From Bovifimicola ammoniilytica (GTDB taxonomy: Bacteria > Bacillota > Clostridia > Lachnospirales > Lachnospiraceae), in contig NZ_JAOQJN010000014.1 in assembly GCF_025567085.1 (NCBI RefSeq), positions 1-44,211 on the forward strand: a stretch of DNA of 44,211 bases, written 5' to 3'. The position numbers were made by a program, and so were the translations under genes. Of the stretch, positions 40,801 to 44,211 are shown piece after piece (position 1 is the stretch's first letter; each line of letters opens with the position of its first letter). Below the pieces are notes generated by a model. The model was given only the letters and a program-made list of their open reading frames with translations, did not search any database and had not been told where the DNA came from.

Positions 40801-41835
40801 AAGATTACCGCAACGGCAGGTATCGGTGGAACAATCTCTCCCGGTGGCACGACAACGGTATCTGCCGCAGGTCAGCTTACATATACAATCAAGGCGAACG
40901 AAGGATATTATATTGCGGACGTAAAGGTGGATGGTTCGGAAGTGACAGCAACCACAAGCTACACCTTTAGTGATGTGAATACTGATCACACCATAGAAGT
41001 TACCTTTAAACAGGAAAGCCAGACACCGGATGTGCCGGATGTGATTGCACCAAGCATAACCACACAGCCTGGCAATGCGACAGTGAAGGTAGGTGAGACT
41101 GCGTCCTTTACCATAGCAGCAAGCGGTACAGATCTTACCTATCAGTGGCAGATAGACAGAAATGATGGGAAAGGATGGGTAAACATTGACGGTGCAACGG
41201 CAACGAGCTATACCACATCCACAGTCAATATAAGCTGCAACGGATTTAAGTATAAGTGTGTTGTTTCAAACAACGCAGGAAACGTAGAGAGTAATTCTGC
41301 AACATTGACCGTACAGGATGCGGGCGGTTCCGATAATCCTGACACACCGAATAACACCTATCAGATTATTGATGGAGCAAACAGTAGTTGGACGCATGAC
41401 AGTGATGGTAATATCACCATCCGGGGTAACGGAGACTTCTCCAAGTTTACCGGAGTTAAGGTGGACGGAAATTTGATAGACAAGAGCAACTACACTGCAA
41501 AGGAAGGCTCTACCATTATCACACTGAAAGCTTCCTACCTGAATACACTTTCGGCAGGAACCCATACAGTTGAAATCCTGTGGACGGATGATTCTGCAAG
41601 CACCACATTTACCATCAAAGCAAATACCTCTGATAACAGTAATAACAACCAGAATGATAACAACAATAGCGATTCCTCTGATGACAAGCCATCGAGTGGA
41701 ACTGATAAGAAGGATGTGACTGCACCTAAAACCGGGGACAACACACCGATTGTATGGCTGTTTATACTGTCAATTCTTTCCGGAACGGGATTGATTATTA
41801 CCGTAAAGAAACGCAGAGAAAATTTGAATTCATAG
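37807..41835 (+). CDS. Wall-anchored secreted protein with DUF6273 and M64 metallopeptidase domains
   Basis: The protein has 1342 residues with a signal peptide (VSLLLAVILVLCPLQVRA). About 45-300 is a DUF6273 (VWRCVAKDSNGPLMLSDRV; GYYGVRPAFYLN). About 375-640 is a peptidase M64 (IgA-peptidase-type) domain starting MVIVYCAEGYTKSQQ with the zinc motif HELGHGLFHLGDEYN. Next come a CARDB-like segment, a MucBP-like unit, a SHIRT-like unit (NYTVQYNWGSVFPTGA), a Cys-free repeat domain (TATAGIGGTISPGGT), an Ig-like domain (ITTQPGNATVKVGETA) and a DUF-like X2 domain. The C-terminus has APKTGDN, a hydrophobic helix and KKRRE, a sortase-type anchor. A 24-bp tandem duplication is at 37897-37944. It may cleave host glycoproteins or immunoglobulin (inference). 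Confidence 0.88.
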   Translation: MNIIKHKYGKRTVSLLLAVILVLCPLQVRAADNKPTIEADNKPTIEIGNYIQMGTYGGVPIVWRCVAKDSNGPLMLSDRVLCDYMPYDAKTNKNAETGSHRRNSWRDNFGSNHWRDSNIRSWLNSNAEAGKVKWLCGNPPTEDSVYPKTAAYDQKEGFLRSFRSDELGAIRTVKQRSIVSHPEYTAGYIDAAGVDLPYNTTIDTVADGYDSAHYEYIWDRVFLLDVQQLKTVNDNLNGYHIAKNRSGVAWNYWLRTPITTCNHDMRFVTPQGNILRDAPYKGYYGVRPAFYLNTENYTVSSGTGQSAQDPYVVSAPDAPDDSIGISGAVREDVNGDWNVNTDEYLQLEMSTLYTEDPAYANVTVPVYTIQKPRSDKENMVIVYCAEGYTKSQQKQFVEDVKKLWGEVLQIEPYRSMADRFNVYALCTASVDGYGGTSTFFAATAKGGISTNKGNWRNHVLERIIGPAFIEKIHDAHIPNETHPNENTMDHNYRQYDYVYENINQFVVLANSGEYFGGSHDNKQYGIHYIVASARNAYSAFTQRHELGHGLFHLGDEYNYSTVPVDEWNYTTSLNMTATKDPKKVKWKQLLGFRNTYTCPHLDYYPYTYNSSRDCLMRETFQNDFCDVCKLQGIKVMSQLITNPPALYVAVPEVKKYIGDYRNPTKDPSAFEAANSSAYASYQNDRNSRLLSGGSKNSFDYSSMKGQQVELRTIIQNLSNTQAKTVTLRLWVEHSNGEKAVTTDGEQVFTTQEFDIPVWKEKSKFWTKGALDYEGSDFNSGLVNCSLVYTIPENAILQSGDTIGFEIVDHATGEVLADDDTEQQRYVNVTIQYQLEDGTDVPNTMPTTFTVPVGKKVDWQPPQELHGYTFVKAEGMENAVPNSGMTIRYIYKRSEERPEPPVTKNYTVQYNWGSVFPTGATLPLNSSSYSSVQQAKAAVDKKYTSTTRIQAQKDGKNGTWAFSGWDAGNLNGTTVVFRGSWSFTADTAPITPPSGTASYKITATAGIGGTISPGGTTTVSAAGQLTYTIKANEGYYIADVKVDGSEVTATTSYTFSDVNTDHTIEVTFKQESQTPDVPDVIAPSITTQPGNATVKVGETASFTIAASGTDLTYQWQIDRNDGKGWVNIDGATATSYTTSTVNISCNGFKYKCVVSNNAGNVESNSATLTVQDAGGSDNPDTPNNTYQIIDGANSSWTHDSDGNITIRGNGDFSKFTGVKVDGNLIDKSNYTAKEGSTIITLKASYLNTLSAGTHTVEILWTDDSASTTFTIKANTSDNSNNNQNDNNNSDSSDDKPSSGTDKKDVTAPKTGDNTPIVWLFILSILSGTGLIITVKKRRENLNS
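37897..37944 (+). repeat. Tandem 24-bp duplication
   Basis: Two units, 37897-37920 and 37921-37944, differ by one base and encode ADNKPTIE twice, directly after the signal peptide. It probably arose by slippage and may vary between strains. Confidence 0.9.
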
Positions 41836-41878
41836 AAACGATCGTTAAAAAATGAAACGAAAAAATAACCATGGAGAA

Positions 41879-41907
41879 GGCGGGCATGTATGCCCGTCTT
41901 TTCGTTT
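41879..41907 (+). terminator. Terminator of the surface protein gene, landing site of an intron
   Basis: GGCGGGCAT (41879-41887) pairs with ATGCCCGTC (41890-41898) with one wobble, then TTTTCGTTT. The group IIC intron begins at about 41904 in this tract. Confidence 0.8.
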
Positions 41908-43759
41908 GCGCGCCATGGGCGCGCTCTCGCAGGTGAAAGTCCTGAACATGCCCAGGTAGTGGGAAATGTATAGCTGAACAGCAAGGGTGTCCATCGTGAG
42001 GTGGAATCTGAAGGAAGCTGTAGGCAAATCCTTGGTCCGACGGACAGAAATCGCATATGAGGCTAGGCTTCGAGAGATAAGCTGGCGAAAGACAGCAAAG
42101 TCTAATAACTACCACATTTGTAGAAGCAGAGTAAATGCGGCGGATTTATGAGGAGAAAGAGCGTGAACCTTAAGCGTGGAGGTCTCACAGAGGTTTCATT
42201 TGCCTAGTAACAACGAACTGTGAGAAGTCAGCAGAGCCCATAGTAGTGAAGAAGTTTCTGTAATGGAAATGGAGCAAAGGGGCGAACAATCAATAAGTTT
42301 GAGTATATCTCGTATTGCAGAAATGGCAACATCTGCCGTAACCAATCGGGTAAAAGGTGGTCAAATCAAGCGAGACGGAAAGGAAAGAATGCATGAACAC
42401 AAGTAGTCTAATAGAGCAGATACTTTCTAGCGATAACCTCAACAGAGCATATCTGCAAGTCGTACGAAATAAAGGTGCAGAGGGTGTGGACGGAATGAAA
42501 TACACAGAACTTAAAGAACACCTTGTAAAGAACGGCGAAATCATCAAGGAACAGTTGAGGACAAGAAAGTATAAGCCTCAGCCAGTACGAAGAGTGGAGA
42601 TACCAAAGCCTGATGGCGGTGTCAGAAACCTAGGAGTACCAACAGTAACAGACAGATTCGTACAACAGGCCATTGCACAGGTACTTACACCAATCTACGA
42701 GGAACAATTCCATGCCCACAGTTATGGATTTAGACCAAATAGATGTGCACAGCAAGCAATCCTAACAGCGTTAGACATGATGAATGATGGTAATGATTGG
42801 ATTGTAGACATTGACTTGGAAAAGTTCTTTGACACAGTGAATCATGACAAACTTATGACCATTATCGGTAGAACTATCAAAGATGGAGATGTCATCTCTA
42901 TCGTTAGAAAATATCTTGTCAGTGGAATCGTGATTGACGATGAGTATGAGGATTCTATAGTGGGAACACCACAAGGTGGAAACCTTTCGCCTCTTCTGGC
43001 GAATATTATGCTGAATGAACTAGATATGGAAATGGAGACCAGAGGGCTAAACTTTGTACGTTACGCAGACGACTGTATCATTATGGTCAGAAGTGAAATG
43101 TCTGCCAATCGAGTTATGAGGAATATCTCACGATTTATTGAAGAAAAACTAGGACTTAAGGTCAACATGACTAAAAGCAAAGTAGACAGACCAGATGGAC
43201 TTAAATATCTTGGTTTTGGATTCTTTTTCGACACGCAAGCACAACAATACAAGGCAAGACCACATGCAAAATCAATAGCTAAGCTCAAAACGAAAATGAA
43301 ATGGCTCACGAGAAGAAACTGGAGTGTCAGCAATCGCTATAAGATTGAAAAGATTAACCAGCTAACCCGTGGATGGATCAATTATTTCGGAATTGGTTAT
43401 ATGAAGTGGTTATGCAAAGATATGGATGCGCTAATTCGTAGAAGATTGCGTATGTGTATCTGGGTGCATTGGAAAACCCCACAAAATCGTGCGAAAAACC
43501 TAATGAAGTTAGGAATGTATAGTAAGAAGGCTTATGCAATAGCATACAGTGGTGCACGGGTAGCTCGATTAAGTGAAGGTGCGCTAAACTATGTAATTAC
43601 CAATAAGAGACTAGCCTCATTTGGCTTGGTCTCAATGTATGACTACTATACCGAGAGGTTTGTTAAATGTTAAGTTGATTGAACCGCCGTGTACCGAACG
43701 GTACGCACGGTGGTGTGAGAGGTCGGCTAATCAACTAATGATTAGCCTCCTACTCGATT
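41904..43759 (+). mobile_element. Complete group IIC intron
   Basis: The 5' end GTTTGCGCGCCATGGGCGCG aligns with the Oceanobacillus-type IIC start GTGTGCCC...GGGTGC, followed by the conserved GGGTGTCCATCGTGAGGTGG and AATCTGAAGGAAGC (41984-42020). A reverse transcriptase is encoded at 42393-43673. Domain V is at about 43683-43714 and domain VI ends CCTACTCGATT. It inserted directly behind a terminator hairpin, as class C introns usually do. Its last 86 bases recur at 1-86. Boundaries are uncertain by 1-2 nt. Confidence 0.9.
42393..43673 (+). CDS. ltrA: Group II intron reverse transcriptase/maturase
   Basis: The protein has 426 residues from ATG 42393 with GGAAAGGA upstream; an in-frame start 36 nt earlier lacks a site. 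RT motifs: NRAYLQVVRNKGAEGVDGMK, PVRRVEIPKPDGGVRNLGVP, the GTPQGGNLSPLLANIML block and YADD in FVRYADDCIIM. The maturase domain includes RGWINYFGIGYM and RMCIWVHWKTPQNR. No endonuclease domain, matching class C. It is clearly related to, but distinct from, the 521-1915 protein. Confidence 0.95.
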   Translation: MNTSSLIEQILSSDNLNRAYLQVVRNKGAEGVDGMKYTELKEHLVKNGEIIKEQLRTRKYKPQPVRRVEIPKPDGGVRNLGVPTVTDRFVQQAIAQVLTPIYEEQFHAHSYGFRPNRCAQQAILTALDMMNDGNDWIVDIDLEKFFDTVNHDKLMTIIGRTIKDGDVISIVRKYLVSGIVIDDEYEDSIVGTPQGGNLSPLLANIMLNELDMEMETRGLNFVRYADDCIIMVRSEMSANRVMRNISRFIEEKLGLKVNMTKSKVDRPDGLKYLGFGFFFDTQAQQYKARPHAKSIAKLKTKMKWLTRRNWSVSNRYKIEKINQLTRGWINYFGIGYMKWLCKDMDALIRRRLRMCIWVHWKTPQNRAKNLMKLGMYSKKAYAIAYSGARVARLSEGALNYVITNKRLASFGLVSMYDYYTERFVKC

Positions 43760-44211
43760 TCAAAGAAAACACAACAGGGAGTGTACGCTGCGGAAGAGGC
43801 GAAAGAAAATATTGGATATCGCAGTATTTATCAAGGTCACCGTAAACGCACCAGTTCTCACCGCCGACCGAGCCGTTGACCGAAGTCATACCCGGCAGAC
43901 AGATATTCATTTCCTTGGTAGGATCATAGGCTTTCACGGTGATGTAGATATGGGCGAACATGGCGGTGGATGCTTCGCGGGTGGAGTAATCATCGCCTTT
44001 TTCCAAGTCGATATCCACACCGCTGCACCAAGGGTACTTTTCCATGATGCGGACGAGTTCGGAGCAGAATTTATCCTGTGCGCCGTCCGTATTGTCGCGC
44101 AGTGCTTTGAAGATGGAGTTTGCAACGTCATTGGCAACGGTAAGCAGCCAACGGATGTGGGGCCATTTGTTGATGTAGGTCAGCATATTGCTGATAGCAA
44201 CACCGCTCTCG
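43760..44211 (-). pseudogene. Prophage-type GH18-like protein, truncated at its C-terminus and open at the window end
   Basis: The minus-strand frame reads in from beyond 44211 (ESGVAISNMLTYINKW) and includes VANDVANSIFKALRDNTDG and the GH18-like catalytic pattern WCSGVDIDLEKGDD (D-x-D-x-E), then VNGSVGGENWCVYGDLDKYCD. Tail-associated phage proteins of Clostridia carry such GH18-like domains, usually continuing with a '...MTYxxAWxG...' strand. Here homology stops at about 43812 and the frame runs into unrelated sequence and intron 2. The gene is therefore broken at its 3' end by an older rearrangement or by the intron insertion. On the plus strand the bases 43760-43811 contain a short open frame (AAEEAKENIGYRS) I cannot place. 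Confidence 0.7.

Noticed and set aside
37873..40989. Several minus-strand open frames opposite the large surface protein gene
   Set aside because: They are shadows of a strongly coding plus-strand gene with recognisable domains; none has a family match or start site.
1..44211. CRISPR array, tRNA or rRNA genes
   Set aside because: No regularly spaced repeats with unique spacers, no cloverleaf-like tRNA sequences with CCA or GTTCRA motifs, and no rRNA segments were recognised by eye; a tRNAscan or Infernal run would be decisive.

Overview
The window looks like a low-GC, obligately anaerobic, gut-type Clostridia (Lachnospiraceae-like) chromosome. The reasons are AT-rich codon use, strong AGGAGG ribosome sites, an anaerobe's oxidative-stress set (rubrerythrin, superoxide reductase, rubredoxin, PerR), a bile salt hydrolase, group IIC introns, and pieces of Lachnospiraceae-type conjugative elements. 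No rRNA, tRNA or CRISPR array was seen. The genus assignment is inference from content, not from a marker gene.

Layout. 1-1986: the 3' tail of one group IIC intron abutting a second, 5'-truncated IIC intron with its reverse transcriptase. 1994-2707: a LytTR response regulator on the minus strand. 3041-4415: decayed conjugative-element genes (double SpoVG protein, coiled-coil protein) fused at about 4416 to a 5'-truncated CoA-disulfide reductase/rhodanese. 5791-7472: a Crp/Fnr-type regulator divergent from a DUF134-NifX-like protein. 7534-12279: a redox and oxygen-defence block: Bcp peroxiredoxin, YaaA, PerR with operator-like repeats, a flavoprotein-rubredoxin-rubrerythrin fusion, lactate dehydrogenase, superoxide reductase and rubredoxin. 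12280-15295: a tandem HD/HD-GYP protein, hemerythrin, a decayed SnoaL-like gene, a stand-alone RNA polymerase alpha-CTD-like protein and a tRNA-binding-domain protein. 15539-22120: an envelope/phospholipid cluster: two phospholipase D-type enzymes, a two-component system with an intramembrane-sensing-type kinase, a FUSC-like permease and a CDP-alcohol phosphatidyltransferase.

22246-25921: a transposon-bounded segment. An internally deleted IS remnant with both terminal repeats is followed by a truncated cardiolipin synthase, a bile salt hydrolase and an FtsH protease, then a second copy of the same IS end. 26025-27838: a small XRE regulator and a complete IS30-type element with 24-bp inverted repeats.

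27979-36060: a mobile-element regulatory island. A self-cleaving-type S24 repressor faces a Y-family polymerase, followed by a LexA DNA-binding-domain-only protein, small conserved proteins, a Com-like zinc-ribbon protein, two XRE proteins, two resolvase-fold proteins without a recognisable catalytic motif, a MazF-type protein, DUF6462-like proteins, a CopG-like protein with its own promoter/operator, and a tyrosine integrase. 36251-37509: truncated conjugative-element genes (SpaA-type surface protein, XRE, DUF5688). 37807-41835: a 1342-residue secreted, wall-anchored protein with DUF6273, M64 metallopeptidase, Ig-like and SHIRT-like parts. Its terminator is the apparent landing site of a complete group IIC intron (41904-43759), after which a truncated prophage-type GH18 gene runs off the window.

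The genes fall into three working groups: peroxide/superoxide detoxification under PerR, envelope lipid remodelling under a two-component system, and an SOS-like/recombination control module of an integrative element. Repeated chimeric junctions (about 3076, 4416, 22826, 36251, 36795, 37500, 43812) show the region has been reshuffled by introns, ISs and integrative elements.
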